From assembly GCA_020634315.1 (NCBI GenBank), contig JACKBV010000013.1, forward strand, positions 53,175-117,174: a DNA stretch of 64,000 nt, in the 5' to 3' direction. The notes under the pieces were generated by a model, which worked only from the letters and a program-made list of their open reading frames with translations, did no database searches and was not told where the DNA came from. Below, piece after piece: positions 23,636 through 35,100 of this stretch (its first letter is position 1; the number at the start of each line of letters is the position of its first letter). The translations under genes were made by a program, and so were the position numbers. This DNA comes from Ardenticatenaceae bacterium (GTDB taxonomy: Bacteria; Chloroflexota; Anaerolineae; Promineifilales; Promineifilaceae).

Positions 23636-26600
23636 ATGCGATATCGTTATTTACATGTGTGGTATTTTGGTTTGTTGGCGTTGATGGTGTTGGTGTTGAG
23701 TGGGCAAGGAACGGCCGTTGCCGCTCCTAATGCTGCCATCTCTCTTTCTACGCCTTATATGCAGGGCTTCGATACATTAGCTAATACTGGGACTGGCATT
23801 GCTTGGAACGATGATAGTACCTTGTCTGGCTGGTATAGTACTAGACCTACTTATAATACGGGAATAGGTAACTCTAATACGGGTGCCCTGTACAGTTTTG
23901 GTAGTAATGGAGCAAGCGAACGGGCTTTGGGTTCAGCGGCTTCTGGAGGAACAGGTACCATATATTATGGCGTACGCTTGGTAAATGACACAGGCAACCC
24001 TGTTTCCACGTTAACTATTAGTTATACGGGCGAACAATGGCGTAATGGGGGTAATACAACTTCGCAGCAGCTTACTTTTGCTTATCAGATAGGTGCAAGC
24101 ATGACAAGTTTGACTGCTGGTACATGGACTGCCGTTTCAGAATTGGATTTTATTGGTCCTGTAGCTACCTCAACTCCTGCTGCCCTAGATGGTAATTTGC
24201 CAGCTAATCAAGCATCCCTGTCATTTGCCATCGCTTTGAATATTCCAGCTGGTGAAGAGGTGATGTTGCGCTGGCAAGATATAAATGATTCTGGAAACGA
24301 TCATGGTTTGGCCATTGATGATATTACTATATCTGCTGGTGGCGGTGGAGATACACCGCCGACTGTTAGCAGCACCAGTCCGATAAATGGCGCAACGGCC
24401 GTTCCCGCTGCCGCCACCATTACCATTGATTTCAGCGAAACAGTAGACGCCATCGCCGGCGCCTTTGCTCTGGAGTGTCCCAGTGGTACGCCTGTCAGCT
24501 TTAGCAGCAGCCCCTCTTTGCCTGGCAGTGGCAGCAGCTTCACCTTAACGCCTGCTGCCAATTTGCCTGAAAGCACGAGTTGTGACGTGACCGTCACCGC
24601 CACAGCAATTACAGACCAGGATGGCACACCTGATCAGATGGCGTCCGATTACACGTTTAGCTTCACCACTGGTTCAGCCGCTAGCATCACTGGAATCCAT
24701 ACGATTCAAGGAAGCGGTGCTACCGTTACCGCTGGTACATTCACTGTTGAAGCTGTCGTTGTGGGTGATTATCAAGGGGTTATCGGGGTAAACGATTATA
24801 AACTGGATGGATTCTTCATTCAGGAAGAGGATGGGGATGTAGATGGGGATCCGGCTACATCAGAAGGCATTTTCGTTTACTGCGACACCTGCCCGACAGA
24901 TGTTGTTGTCGGTGATCTGGTGCAGGTAACAGGAGCTTCAAGTGATTATTATGGGATGAGCCAGTTAAACGCGACGACGGCTGGGGATGTGTTTGTGATT
25001 AGTCACGGCAATACCTTGCCAACAGCCGCGGCGATCACCCTGCCTGTACCTGGTGTGACAGCCACCGACCTGCCTACCGCAGAAGCGCAAATCAATGCTT
25101 ATTTTGAGCCATTCGAGGGGATGTTGGTGACGGTTGCCGAGGAATTGACCGTCACTGAATATTTTGAGCTGTCCCGCTATGGGCAGGTTGTATTGGCACA
25201 AGGCGGCCGTTTCCGGCAGTTCACCGATGTCAGCACGCCTTCGGCGGCTGGTTATACCGCCCATCAAATCGATCTGGCGCGGCGTACTCTTATTTTGGAT
25301 GATGATAGTAATCAGCAAAATCATGCGCTCTTTGAAAATGTGCCCGTTTTTCATCCTACGCCTGGTTTTAGCATTAGCAACTATTTCCGCGGCGGAGATA
25401 CGATTACAAACCTGACCGGTGTGCTGCATTGGTCGTTTGCCGGGTTGACGGGCACGGATGCCTGGCGTATTCGCCCGGTGACAGAGAGTTTTAGTTATGG
25501 GTTTACGGCCGTTAACACCCGCTCAACTGTCCCTGATAGCGTTGGGGGCACACTCAAAGTCGCCAGCTTCAACGTACTCAATTACTTCACAACACTTGGT
25601 TCGCGTGGCGCAAACTCAACGGCCGAATTGGATCGCCAGGCGGCAAAAATCGTCGCTGCCTTTGCCGGTCTAGATGCCGACGTCATTGGCGTCATGGAAA
25701 TTGAAAACAACAATGACGTTGCTATCGCCGATCTGGTGAGCCGCCTTAATGCCGCTGCCGGTGCTGGCACTTATGCTTACATTCCCACCGGTGTCGTCGG
25801 CACCGATGAAATCACGGTTGGCATTATCTACAAGCCTGCTCGCGTGACTCCAGTTGGAGCTGTGCAAATACTGACCAATGCCGCTTTTACCGACCCCAAT
25901 GGTACCGGTACACAACGCAATCGCCCTGCCGTGGCCCAAACCTTTGCTGATACAACCGGTGAACGCTTTACCATTGTTGTCAATCACCTGAAGTCAAAGG
26001 GAAGCTGCCCCAGCAGCGGTTCTGACACAGATCAAGGGGATGGGCAAGCTTGTTGGAATGCTACGCGTCAGCAAGGTGTCGCCTACATGGTTGGCACCTG
26101 GCTGCCCGCTCTGGCTGCCAATGTGGGCGATTCCGATTTCCTGGTTGTTGGGGATATGAATGCTTACCGCAATGAAGACCCGATTACCAATTTCACAGGC
26201 GCTGGCTATATCGATCTTTTTGACACACTGTTTGGCGCATCAGCTTATGGTTATGTTTTTGATGGGCAGCTTGGCTATCTCGATCATGCCCTGGTCAGCC
26301 CTTCCTTGATGGCCCAGGTAAGCGGTGCTTCTCAGTGGCACATCAACGCCGACGAAGTGAATCTGCTGGATTATAATGACACAATACAAGACGCTGGCGA
26401 GGCGAATTATGACGCCAAACCGGCGGCATTACCCCTGTATGAGCCAAATGCTTACCGCTCTTCTGATCATGATCCTGTGTTAGTTGGACTAAATCTGGCC
26501 TCTTACAGTTTCGATGTGGTCATCAATGAAGTGGACTATGATCAACCCGGTACAGACACTGCTGAGTTTATCGAGTTGAAAAATGTGTCAAATACGGCCG

Positions 26601-27562
26601 TTGATCTTAGCGAATACACGGTGCAACTGGTAAATGGTAATGGTAATGTGGTCTACGATACCATTGTTTTACCGGCCGTTACCTTGCCTGCGGGCGCGTA
26701 TTACGTGTTATGTGCCACGAATGCCCTTGTAACAAATTGCGATTTGCCGGATGCGTTTACGTCTATCCAAAACGGCGCACCTGACGGCATTGCTTTACGC
26801 CAAAATGGCATTCTCGTTGATGCGCTTGCTTACGAAGGCAGCATACCGGGTCTAACAGAAACGTCTCCGGCTCCAGCCGATCCTGACGTGATCGGGCAAG
26901 GGCTTTCGCGTTATCCCGATGGCGTTGACACGAACGACAACAGTGCCGATTTCAGCGTGCATTGTATTACGCCCGGTATTGCAAACAGCAGCCAGACCAG
27001 CACCTGTACGGTAGAGTTTGCGCAAGTTTGTTCGTTTTCTACGGGTACGGCAACTCCTGTGGGGACGACCAATCCAATTATGGTGAACTTTGCGGATTTG
27101 GGTGACCCGGCTGTTAGCTGTGTGCGCGTCATGTACTTTGGTTATGATCATCCAAATGCTTCTACGGCGCTGCAAACAGGAGGCTATTGGCACATTGAGG
27201 CGACGCCGGCTGATGCGGGCAGCACCACAGCGTTTACCTACAGCCTGACATTGCCCTTTGCGAATCCGGTATACCCGGATGATAAGATTTGCCGCTGGCT
27301 GGAGGGCACTGGGCCTGGATATGGCTGGGATTGCGCGGCGGGTGCGCCGGGTGGTTACACGGCAACGGATCTGACGCGTTCGGGGCTGCATGGCTTTTCA
27401 GATTGGGCGGTGGGAGATTATGCCGGGCCAACGGCCGTTTCCATTCAATCTCTCTCCGCACAGACCAGTACACCGTTCATCGTCTGGTCTTTGCCCTTGC
27501 TCGTGCTGATGGCTGGCTTAATCTGGTGGCGTATTGCCACGCGCAAACAGCGAGAGTCATAA
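23636..27562 (+). CDS. ExeM/NucH-family extracellular endonuclease with lamin-tail domain
   Basis: The 1308-residue secreted protein starts 8 bp after AAGGAAGGAG. In order: signal peptide (HVWYFGLLALMVLVLSG), N-terminal beta domain, Big_5 Ig-like domain (about 240-350), OB-like domain (355-470), endonuclease/exonuclease/phosphatase domain from 641 (VASFNVLNYF, DVIGVMEIENNND, VVNHLKSKG, VVGDMNAYRNEDP, YRSSDHDPVLVGL), lamin-tail domain (about 960-1118, VVINEVDYDQPGTD) and a C-terminal membrane anchor (FIVWSLPLLVLMAGLIWW) ending in a basic tail. The catalytic Asn, Glu, Asp and His residues are all present. It likely degrades extracellular DNA at the cell surface for phosphate or biofilm turnover. 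Confidence 0.9.
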   Translation: MRYRYLHVWYFGLLALMVLVLSGQGTAVAAPNAAISLSTPYMQGFDTLANTGTGIAWNDDSTLSGWYSTRPTYNTGIGNSNTGALYSFGSNGASERALGSAASGGTGTIYYGVRLVNDTGNPVSTLTISYTGEQWRNGGNTTSQQLTFAYQIGASMTSLTAGTWTAVSELDFIGPVATSTPAALDGNLPANQASLSFAIALNIPAGEEVMLRWQDINDSGNDHGLAIDDITISAGGGGDTPPTVSSTSPINGATAVPAAATITIDFSETVDAIAGAFALECPSGTPVSFSSSPSLPGSGSSFTLTPAANLPESTSCDVTVTATAITDQDGTPDQMASDYTFSFTTGSAASITGIHTIQGSGATVTAGTFTVEAVVVGDYQGVIGVNDYKLDGFFIQEEDGDVDGDPATSEGIFVYCDTCPTDVVVGDLVQVTGASSDYYGMSQLNATTAGDVFVISHGNTLPTAAAITLPVPGVTATDLPTAEAQINAYFEPFEGMLVTVAEELTVTEYFELSRYGQVVLAQGGRFRQFTDVSTPSAAGYTAHQIDLARRTLILDDDSNQQNHALFENVPVFHPTPGFSISNYFRGGDTITNLTGVLHWSFAGLTGTDAWRIRPVTESFSYGFTAVNTRSTVPDSVGGTLKVASFNVLNYFTTLGSRGANSTAELDRQAAKIVAAFAGLDADVIGVMEIENNNDVAIADLVSRLNAAAGAGTYAYIPTGVVGTDEITVGIIYKPARVTPVGAVQILTNAAFTDPNGTGTQRNRPAVAQTFADTTGERFTIVVNHLKSKGSCPSSGSDTDQGDGQACWNATRQQGVAYMVGTWLPALAANVGDSDFLVVGDMNAYRNEDPITNFTGAGYIDLFDTLFGASAYGYVFDGQLGYLDHALVSPSLMAQVSGASQWHINADEVNLLDYNDTIQDAGEANYDAKPAALPLYEPNAYRSSDHDPVLVGLNLASYSFDVVINEVDYDQPGTDTAEFIELKNVSNTAVDLSEYTVQLVNGNGNVVYDTIVLPAVTLPAGAYYVLCATNALVTNCDLPDAFTSIQNGAPDGIALRQNGILVDALAYEGSIPGLTETSPAPADPDVIGQGLSRYPDGVDTNDNSADFSVHCITPGIANSSQTSTCTVEFAQVCSFSTGTATPVGTTNPIMVNFADLGDPAVSCVRVMYFGYDHPNASTALQTGGYWHIEATPADAGSTTAFTYSLTLPFANPVYPDDKICRWLEGTGPGYGWDCAAGAPGGYTATDLTRSGLHGFSDWAVGDYAGPTAVSIQSLSAQTSTPFIVWSLPLLVLMAGLIWWRIATRKQRES

Positions 27563-27659
27563 AAAAGAAGCTTTCATCAGTTTGCAAACCTAACCTTCGG
27601 GAGGTTCAGCGCCTAACAGAGGCCATTTCCAGAGCCTCCCGGAGATTTGTTTTCAAGAG

Positions 27660-27687
27660 AGGCCACCTGACCGGGTGGCCTTTTTTT
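27660..27687 (+). terminator. Rho-independent terminator after the nuclease gene
   Basis: An 8-bp stem AGGCCACC/GGTGGCCT with a 6-nt loop is followed by seven T. It lies about 100 bp after the stop at 27562. Confidence 0.88.
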
Positions 27688-27832
27688 ATGCTGCTGCTAA
27701 TCCGTTGCCTTTTGCCAGGTCTGCGCATATTCTAGTAGACAGAAGCCCACATTTGCCGCAAATGACACAATGCGCCGGAAGCCTTTTCGCTCTTTGTGCT
27801 TTTGCGCCAAGATTTTCCACAGGAGATGCAGC

Positions 27833-29818
27833 ATGACGCAAATAACAGAAGGCAGCCTGTTATGGTCCCCCACTGAAGATGACAAAACCCAGGCCAATTT
27901 GACTCATTACATGAACTGGTTGGCGCAAACGCGCCATTTGCATTTTGCGGATTATGCCGCTTTGTGGCGCTGGTCCGTCACGCAGATTGAGGAGTTTTGG
28001 CAAAGTTTATGGGATTACTTTGACGTTCGCGCTTCGCAGCCGCCAGCAGCGATCCTGGCTGAACGGACGATGCCCGGTGCGCGTTGGTTTGGCGGTGCGC
28101 GGCTAAATTATGCGGAGAATTTTTTTGCGCGGCAGTGGTCAGACCGACCGGCTATGTATTATCAGGATGAGGAACGGCCGTTACAGACCATCGCCTGGGC
28201 AGAAATCCAGGAAAAAGTGGCGGCGTTGGCCCAAACCTTGCGCGATTTGGGTGTGCAGCCCGGCGACCGCGTTGTCGCCTACATGCCGCATATCCCCGAA
28301 ACCATCATCGCCCTTTTTGCCGCGGCCAGCGTGGGCGCAGTCTGGTCGAGCTGTTCGCCCGACTTTGGCAGTCGCAGTGTGCTCGACCGGTTTCAGCAAA
28401 TTGAGCCAAAGGTGTTGTTGGCGGTGGATGGGTATCGCTATGGCGGCAAAGCGTTTGACCGCCGCGAAACGGTGGCTGAATTGCAAGATGGCCTGCCGAC
28501 CCTTGTGCAGACGATTGTTGTCCCGCTGTTGACCGATGGGCATGATTTGGGGCGGATGACGCAGACGATGGTTTGGGGTGATGTGCTGACGCAAACGGCC
28601 GTGCCGCCAAAGCTAGAATTCGCACAACTGCCATTTGATCATCCCTTGTGGGTGCTTTACTCCTCTGGCACAACGGGCAAGCCTAAACCGATTGTGCAAA
28701 GTCATGGCGGTATTTTGCTGGAACATTTGAAAATGGCGGTGCTGCACCTCGACTTGAAGCCGGATGACCGCTTTTTTTGGTATACCAGCACGGGCTGGAT
28801 GATGTGGAATTTCTTGATTGGCGGGTTATTGGCGGGCGCGTCTATTGTCATTTACAACGGCAGTCCTGGCTATCCAGATATGAATGTGCTGTGGCGGCTG
28901 GCGGCACAAAGTGGCATCACCTATTTTGGAACGTCGGCGGCGTTTGTGAGTGCCTGTATCAAGGCGGAGATTCACCCGAATCAAGCGTATGACTTGCATG
29001 CGGTGAAGGCGGTGGGTTCCACCGGGTCGCCGCTTTCGGTGGATGGGTTTGCCTGGATTTATGAGAATGTGAATGATGGCCTGGCGTTGGAGTCGGTGAG
29101 TGGGGGCACGGATTTGTGTACGGCGTTTGTGGGTGGATGCCGGTTGCTGCCGATTTATGCCGGGGAAATTCAGGGGGCGTGTTTGGGGGCCAAGGTGCAG
29201 GCGTTTGATATGGATGGGCAGGTTGTTGTCGATGAGGTGGGCGAGTTGGTGATTACGGAGCCAATGCCATCGATGCCCCTTTATTTTTGGAATGATGTGA
29301 ACCATGCCCGTTATCTGGATAGTTATTTCGCCATGTATCCGGGTGTGTGGCGGCATGGTGATTGGATTAAGTTTAATGAGCGGGGCGGCTGTGTGATTTA
29401 CGGCCGTTCCGATTCCACCATCAATCGTCAGGGCATTCGCATGGGCACCAGCGAAATTTACCAGGCTGTTGAAGCGTTAGATGAAGTGCTAGACAGCCTC
29501 ATTGTTGATCTAGAACTGCTGGGGCGGGAATCATACATGCCGCTGTTTGTGGTTTTGCGTGAAGGGGTCGTTTTGGACGATGATTTGCGCCAGCGTATTC
29601 GCCAGAAAATTCGCGCCGACATTTCCCCGCGCCATGTGCCCGATGAGATTTTTGCCATTGACCAGATTCCTTACACACTGAGCGGCAAAAAAATGGAAGT
29701 GCCGGTACGCCGTATTTTGCTGGGCCACCCCCTCGAAAAAGTTGCCAATCCCGGAGCCATGCGTAATCCAGAGGCGATTAACTATTTCGTGCAGTTGGTG
29801 GAAAAGCTGCACACATGA
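27833..29818 (+). CDS. Acetoacetyl-CoA synthetase (acetoacetate--CoA ligase)
   Basis: The 661-residue ANL-superfamily ligase makes acetoacetyl-CoA from acetoacetate, ATP and CoA, in ketone body and polyhydroxybutyrate metabolism. The N-terminus (LLWSPTEDD, then GARWFGGARLNYAENFF) and core motifs (LYSSGTTGKPKPIVQSHGG, FFWYTSTGWMMWNFLIGGL, SVSGGTDLCTAFVGG, YGRSDSTINRQGIRMGTSEI) match acetoacetyl-CoA synthetases rather than acetyl-CoA synthetases. The ATG at 27833 follows ACAGGAGAT; an upstream codon at 27770 is frame-open but unsupported. The stop overlaps the next start (ATGA), so the glycosyltransferase is cotranslated. Confidence 0.9.
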   Translation: MTQITEGSLLWSPTEDDKTQANLTHYMNWLAQTRHLHFADYAALWRWSVTQIEEFWQSLWDYFDVRASQPPAAILAERTMPGARWFGGARLNYAENFFARQWSDRPAMYYQDEERPLQTIAWAEIQEKVAALAQTLRDLGVQPGDRVVAYMPHIPETIIALFAAASVGAVWSSCSPDFGSRSVLDRFQQIEPKVLLAVDGYRYGGKAFDRRETVAELQDGLPTLVQTIVVPLLTDGHDLGRMTQTMVWGDVLTQTAVPPKLEFAQLPFDHPLWVLYSSGTTGKPKPIVQSHGGILLEHLKMAVLHLDLKPDDRFFWYTSTGWMMWNFLIGGLLAGASIVIYNGSPGYPDMNVLWRLAAQSGITYFGTSAAFVSACIKAEIHPNQAYDLHAVKAVGSTGSPLSVDGFAWIYENVNDGLALESVSGGTDLCTAFVGGCRLLPIYAGEIQGACLGAKVQAFDMDGQVVVDEVGELVITEPMPSMPLYFWNDVNHARYLDSYFAMYPGVWRHGDWIKFNERGGCVIYGRSDSTINRQGIRMGTSEIYQAVEALDEVLDSLIVDLELLGRESYMPLFVVLREGVVLDDDLRQRIRQKIRADISPRHVPDEIFAIDQIPYTLSGKKMEVPVRRILLGHPLEKVANPGAMRNPEAINYFVQLVEKLHT

Positions 29819-31083
29819 AAATCCTGATACTCACCTATGGTTCGCGCGGCGATGTACAGCCGTTTGTTGCCCTGGCTTTGGGCTTGCAACGAGCAGGCCA
29901 TGCGGTACGGTTGGCTGCGCCGCAGCGCTTTGCGACATTGGCGGCGCAACACAATGTTCCCTTCTTGCCTCTCGCTGGCGATCCGGCAGAAATGAGCGCC
30001 TATCTCAATGATGCCGGACATAATGCCTTGCGCATGGTGCAAGCCATGTCTGATTATGTCAGTTCCATTGCGATTCCCGTGATTGAAGCGGTTGCTGCCG
30101 CCTGTGAAGATGCTGATTTGCTGGTGCATTCCTTTCTTTTCACGACGGGCGGACACTCTTTGGCGCGAAAATTGCACATTCCCGATGTCTCTGTTCAGCT
30201 TTTCCCCACTTTTGCTCCTACACGCGCCTTTCCTATGGTCGCATCTGCAAATTTGCCTGCTGGACGCTTGAGTTATGTCTCGCACTGGCTCACTAAACAG
30301 ATTTTTTGGCATGTGGGCAATTGGTCTTTTCGCCGCTTGCGCCGTAGTCAACCGGCTTTGTTTGATTTCCCGCTTTATTGGCCGTTTGCGGCTGCTTTGT
30401 CGCCGCAAACGCCGCTGCTTTTTGCTTACAGCCCCACGGTTTTGCCGCGACCTGCGGAGTGGACGGCCGTTTACATTCACATTCCTGGCTATTTTTTCCT
30501 GGAAACGGCCGTTGCCTACCAGCCGCCGCCACAACTGCTTGATTTTCTCCAGGCAGGGACAGCGCCCCTATGCGTTTCCTTTGGCAGTATGGTCAATCGC
30601 GATGCGGCGCGTATTGATGCCATCGTGCGTGCCGCATTAGCCGAGACAGGCCAGCGTGCCATCATCTTGAGCGGCTGGGGTGGTGCTGAGCAGGTGGCAA
30701 CACGCGATGCCGATGCCAACCTGCTCTATCTGGACGCTGTGCCACACGATTGGCTTTTGCCCCAATGCCACGCCCTCATCCATCATGGCGGTGCAGGCAC
30801 AACAGCCGCCGGTTTGCGTGCCGGTATCCCCAATATCCTCATTCCACATGGCATGGATCAGCCCTTTTGGGGCAGGCAGGTTGCCGCCCTTGGGGCTGGC
30901 CCTGAACCGATTACTTTACGCAAACTCGATACCGGGTCATTGATTGATGCCCTTGCCCAGGCAAACAGTTCCGCTATGCGGGCACGGGCGCAAGAAGTAG
31001 GACGCCAGATTCGCGCAGAAGACGGAGTAGGGCAGGCTGTGCGCATCATCGAACAACATGCTGCGTCATTCTCCCCCTCATAA
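29815..31083 (+). CDS. UGT-like glycosyltransferase (GT1 family)
   Basis: The 422-residue GT-B glycosyltransferase begins MKILILTYGSRGDVQPFVAL, the classic opening of sterol-glucosyltransferase and antibiotic-glycosyltransferase relatives. The C-terminal nucleotide-sugar signature is complete: HDWLLPQCHALIHHGGAGTT then GIPNILIPHGMDQPFWGRQV. It transfers a sugar from a nucleotide donor to a small lipophilic acceptor. It overlaps the acetoacetyl-CoA synthetase by 4 bp and lies 1.1 kb before the NRPS/PKS cluster, so it could act as a tailoring enzyme, but pyrF lies between and this is conjecture. Confidence 0.87.
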   Translation: MKILILTYGSRGDVQPFVALALGLQRAGHAVRLAAPQRFATLAAQHNVPFLPLAGDPAEMSAYLNDAGHNALRMVQAMSDYVSSIAIPVIEAVAAACEDADLLVHSFLFTTGGHSLARKLHIPDVSVQLFPTFAPTRAFPMVASANLPAGRLSYVSHWLTKQIFWHVGNWSFRRLRRSQPALFDFPLYWPFAAALSPQTPLLFAYSPTVLPRPAEWTAVYIHIPGYFFLETAVAYQPPPQLLDFLQAGTAPLCVSFGSMVNRDAARIDAIVRAALAETGQRAIILSGWGGAEQVATRDADANLLYLDAVPHDWLLPQCHALIHHGGAGTTAAGLRAGIPNILIPHGMDQPFWGRQVAALGAGPEPITLRKLDTGSLIDALAQANSSAMRARAQEVGRQIRAEDGVGQAVRIIEQHAASFSPS

Positions 31084-31166
31084 GCTTTGCCCACATAAAT
31101 AACTCTCGTTACAATGGTGTCTGTTAGACCCATACTATTTTCAGCCAATTTTCCAGGAAACCATAT

Positions 31167-31973
31167 ATGAGCTATTTAGAGAAACTTCGTGCGATACAAG
31201 AACAAAATCACTCCTGGTTGTGTGTTGGATTAGACCCTGATCCAGCGAAGCTGCGTGTTGATGTCTTGAAGTGGGATGAGCCAATTTTACCCTTCAACAA
31301 GGCGATCATTGACGCCACGGCCGATCTCGTTTGTGCCTACAAACCTAACCTTGGCTTTTACTTGCAATGGGGCGCGGCTGGCATCGTTGCCCTGGAGCGT
31401 ACTATTGCCTATATCCCGCAGCACATTCCCATTATTTTGGACTGCAAAACGGGCGATATTGGTCATACACAGGCCGCATGGGGACATGGCTTGTTTGAGC
31501 AGTGGGGTGTGGATGCTGTTACTGTGAACCCGTATGTTGGCGCGGAGGCTGTGCTGCCGATGTTGGCAGAGCGTCCCGACAAGGCTGTTTATATTCTGGC
31601 GCGTACATCAAACCCAAGTGCGGTGGACTTTCAAGGGGATTTTGCCCAGGGTGAAGGACTCACGGCGGCTGTGCTGCGCCAAAGCCAAACCTGGCAAACT
31701 GCTGGTCACAAGGGGTATGTGGTGGGGGCGACCTATCCACAAGAGTTGGCGCTGGCGCGGCAGTTAGCACCTGCGGCAAACTTTTTGATTCCGGGTGTCG
31801 GGGCGCAGGGCGGTAATTTGGAAACGGCCGTTACCTTTGGCCCCGATCCCATTGCTGGCCCGGTCATCAATGCCAGCCGCAGCATCCTCTATGCTTCCAT
31901 GACTGCGGACTTCGCAACAGCGGCACGCAATGCCGCCCTGAAATTGAGAGATCAAATCAACGCGCTGCGCTAA
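31167..31973 (+). CDS. pyrF: Orotidine 5'-phosphate decarboxylase (type 2)
   Basis: The 268-residue enzyme decarboxylates OMP to UMP, the last step of pyrimidine synthesis. Motifs of the type 2 family are clear: LCVGLDPDPAKL near residue 20, AYKPNLGFYLQWG near 60, the catalytic Lys/Asp set in ILDCKTGDIGHT near 92, and the phosphate-binding end IPGVGAQGG near 213. Length is normal for this subfamily (about 270). It has its own spacer upstream (83 bp) and is the last housekeeping gene before the biosynthetic cluster. Confidence 0.95.
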   Translation: MSYLEKLRAIQEQNHSWLCVGLDPDPAKLRVDVLKWDEPILPFNKAIIDATADLVCAYKPNLGFYLQWGAAGIVALERTIAYIPQHIPIILDCKTGDIGHTQAAWGHGLFEQWGVDAVTVNPYVGAEAVLPMLAERPDKAVYILARTSNPSAVDFQGDFAQGEGLTAAVLRQSQTWQTAGHKGYVVGATYPQELALARQLAPAANFLIPGVGAQGGNLETAVTFGPDPIAGPVINASRSILYASMTADFATAARNAALKLRDQINALR

Positions 31974-32078
31974 ATTTGGCGATTTATACGCGGGCGGCGA
32001 GCCAATTGTGGTTTGTGAGTGATGAGCTGCACCCAGCTACTCGCAAGTGTTTTTGTAAGTTTATTGTGCTAAAACCTA

Positions 32079-32094
32079 ACCTGTGCAAACAGGT
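32079..32094. promoter_or_regulatory. 16-bp dyad upstream of the NRPS/PKS cluster
   Basis: ACCTGT-GCAA-ACAGGT is a perfect 6-bp inverted repeat about 84 bp before the first cluster ATG. It could be an operator or a small RNA hairpin. No matching regulator gene is in the window. Confidence 0.35.
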
Positions 32095-32177
32095 AAGATA
32101 AACTGTTTTGCCCTTCATTTAGCGACCATAGGGTCGCAATCCTTTTGAATACGTGTAATGAAACAGGTGGCGAGAAT

Positions 32178-35100
32178 ATGAGTGAAAAATTTAGCTGTTA
32201 TGTAATGGGAACAGAATCCTTGCTTATCCAATGTGTGGAGGTGCTGCTCGAAAAGGGACATGCGGTGCGTGGTGTGATCACCAGCGAAACCATGATCGCC
32301 GATTGGGCAGGAAAGCAGGGGCTTCCCGTACTGAAACCGGGCCGTGACCTGGCGGCGCGGCTTGGCAATGAGCCATTTGATTGGTTTTTGAGCATTACCA
32401 ATTTGTCTGTAATTCCTGAAGATGTGCTGGCGCTGCCACAGAAAGGCGCCATTAATTTCCATGATGGCCCTTTGCCCAAATATGCGGGTTTGTATGCCAC
32501 ATCTTGGGCGCTGCTGCACCAGGAAGCGCAGCACGGCATTACCTGGCATGTCATGGAATCGGGGTTGGATACGGGAGATATTCTCAAACAACGGTTGATT
32601 GATTTGACGCCGACAGAGACGGCTTTCACGCTAAATGCCAAGTGTTGGGAAGCCGGAATGGCTTCTTTCCCTGAGTTGGTTGATGAATTGGCTGCGGGAA
32701 CGGCCGTTTTCACTCCCCAAAATCTTGCCGAACAAACATACTTTGGCAAATTCAATCGTCCTGACGCGGCGGCAACGCTGGATTTCACGGCTGCGGCTGA
32801 AGAAATTGGCGCGTTGGTGCGGGCATTGGATTTTGGCCCTTACACCAATCCCCTGACAATGCCCAAGTTATGGTTGAATGGACAGATTTTTGTCGTGTCA
32901 CAGGTTGAGGTTTTGTCAGCGCAAGCAACGGCCGTTCCGGGAACAGTAACGGCCGTTACGCCGGATCGCCTCGAAATCGCCACCAGCAGCACGGGCATTG
33001 CCCTGACCAAACTGCGCAAAGTGTGTGGTCAGGATGTCGCCATTGCCGATTTTGCTCAAGAGTTTGGCATTGCGCCTGGTTATCGCTTCCCCGCTTTGGA
33101 GGCCGCTCAAGTGGCGGCCTTGACCGAGTTGACGGAAAACGTTGCCAAACACGAGGAATTTTGGCTGCGTCGCCTGGGTCAGGTAACGGCCGTTGAAATT
33201 CCCTATACCAATCACAGCGTTGAAGCCAGCCAGGATTATGGCCTGGCCGTGATGGATTTGTCCGCTGCTGCCCAGGCACAGGGCGCTGATTTCCTGGCGG
33301 CTGCTTTTGCCGCTTACCTGGGTCGTCTCAGTGGCAATGAAGCCTTTACCGTGGGTTACAGCCATGCCGCTTTGCACGCGGCCATTGCCGGTTTTGAGCC
33401 TTATTTTGTCGAGCATGTGCCGCTGACTGTAAACCTGGATTTTGCCGCAGCGGCTGCGGATGAAATGGGCAAGTTGGTGCAGTCGGTTGCGCGTAGTAAG
33501 CAGCGCCTCACTTATGCTCAGGACACGATTTTGCGCCATCCGGGTTTGCAAGCGCCAACGTATCCGGTGCTTGTGCAGGAAACGGCCGTTGCCGATTTCT
33601 CCGCGCACACGGCCGCGGCTGGCAGTGAATTGACGTTCCTGGTTTCTGCGGATGGTCAACAATGTGCCTGGGTGCATGATACGGCCGTTTACAGCCGCGA
33701 TGCCATCAAAACGATGCAAGCCCAATTTGCCAACTTCCTCGGCTTCTTGCTCGATGACGTGCAGCGTTCATTGGCCGCCACATCTCTGCTGTCGGATGCG
33801 GATTACCGGCGCATGATGGTCGAGTGGAATGACACGACCACCGATTACGCACACAATTTGTGCATTCATCAGTTATTCCAGGTGATGGTCGCGCGGCAGC
33901 CTTTGGAAACGGCCGTTGTCTTTGAAAACCAATCCATCACCTATCATGATCTGAATACTCGCGCCAACCAACTGGCTCACTACTTGCGTAAACTAACCGT
34001 TGGCCCAGAAACACGCGTCGGCATCTTTATGGATCGCTCCATTGATATGATCGTCGCCCTCTTTGGCATCCTCAAAGCAGGCGGCGCTTACCTGCCGCTT
34101 GATCCAACTTACCCGGCAGATCGCCTTGCCTTTATGGTTGAGGATGCTGGCATCCCCGTCATCATCACACAATCCCATCTGGTCGAGCAGCTGCCGCCAC
34201 ACCACGCCCGCGTCGTGCAAATGGATACAGATTGGAGCCTGATTGCCCAAGAACTCAAGGAAAATGTTCACAGCGGCGTCAACCCCAATAATCTGGCCTA
34301 TGTCATCTACACCTCCGGCTCCACCGGCAAACCCAAAGGGGTCATGGTGCAGCACCGCAATGCCGTCAATTTCTTTGCCGGGATGGACGAACGCATTCCC
34401 CACGATCCGCCGGGAACCTGGTTGGCCGTTACCAGCCTCTCCTTCGATATTTCTGTGCTTGAACTTTTCTGGACATTATCGCGCGGCTTCAAGGTCATCC
34501 TTTATGCGGACAAGAGCCACGATAACACCACATTCGAGCAAGCCAGCCCGTATGCCAGCAAGCCGATTCAATTCAGCCTCTTCTATTTCGCCAGTGATGA
34601 AAGTGAAGATGGCGTAGCAGACAAGTACAACTTGCTCCTCGAAGGAGCGAAGTTCGCGGATCGCAATGGCTTTGTTGCCGTTTGGACGCCGGAACGCCAT
34701 TTCCACGCTTTTGGTGGACTTTACCCGAACCCATCTGTCGCCGGGGCCGCCATTGCCGTACTGACTAAAAATGTGCGTATTCGCTCTGGCAGCTGCGTAT
34801 TGCCATTACACAGCCCGGTACGCGTCGCCGAAGAATGGTCATTGGTAGACAATTTGTCACATGGGCGCGTCGACCTGGCTTTTGCCGCTGGCTGGCAGCC
34901 TAACGACTTCGTGCTCATGCCGCAAAATTACGAAGATCGCAAACAGGTGATGTTTGACAACATTGAGATTGTCAAAGAATTATGGCGCGGCAACTCTGTG
35001 ACGCTGCCCGGCCCACGTGGTGATGTCACATTGCGCACATTACCGCGCCCCATTCAATCTGAATTGCCGGTCTGGATCACGGCCGCTGGCAACCCGGAAA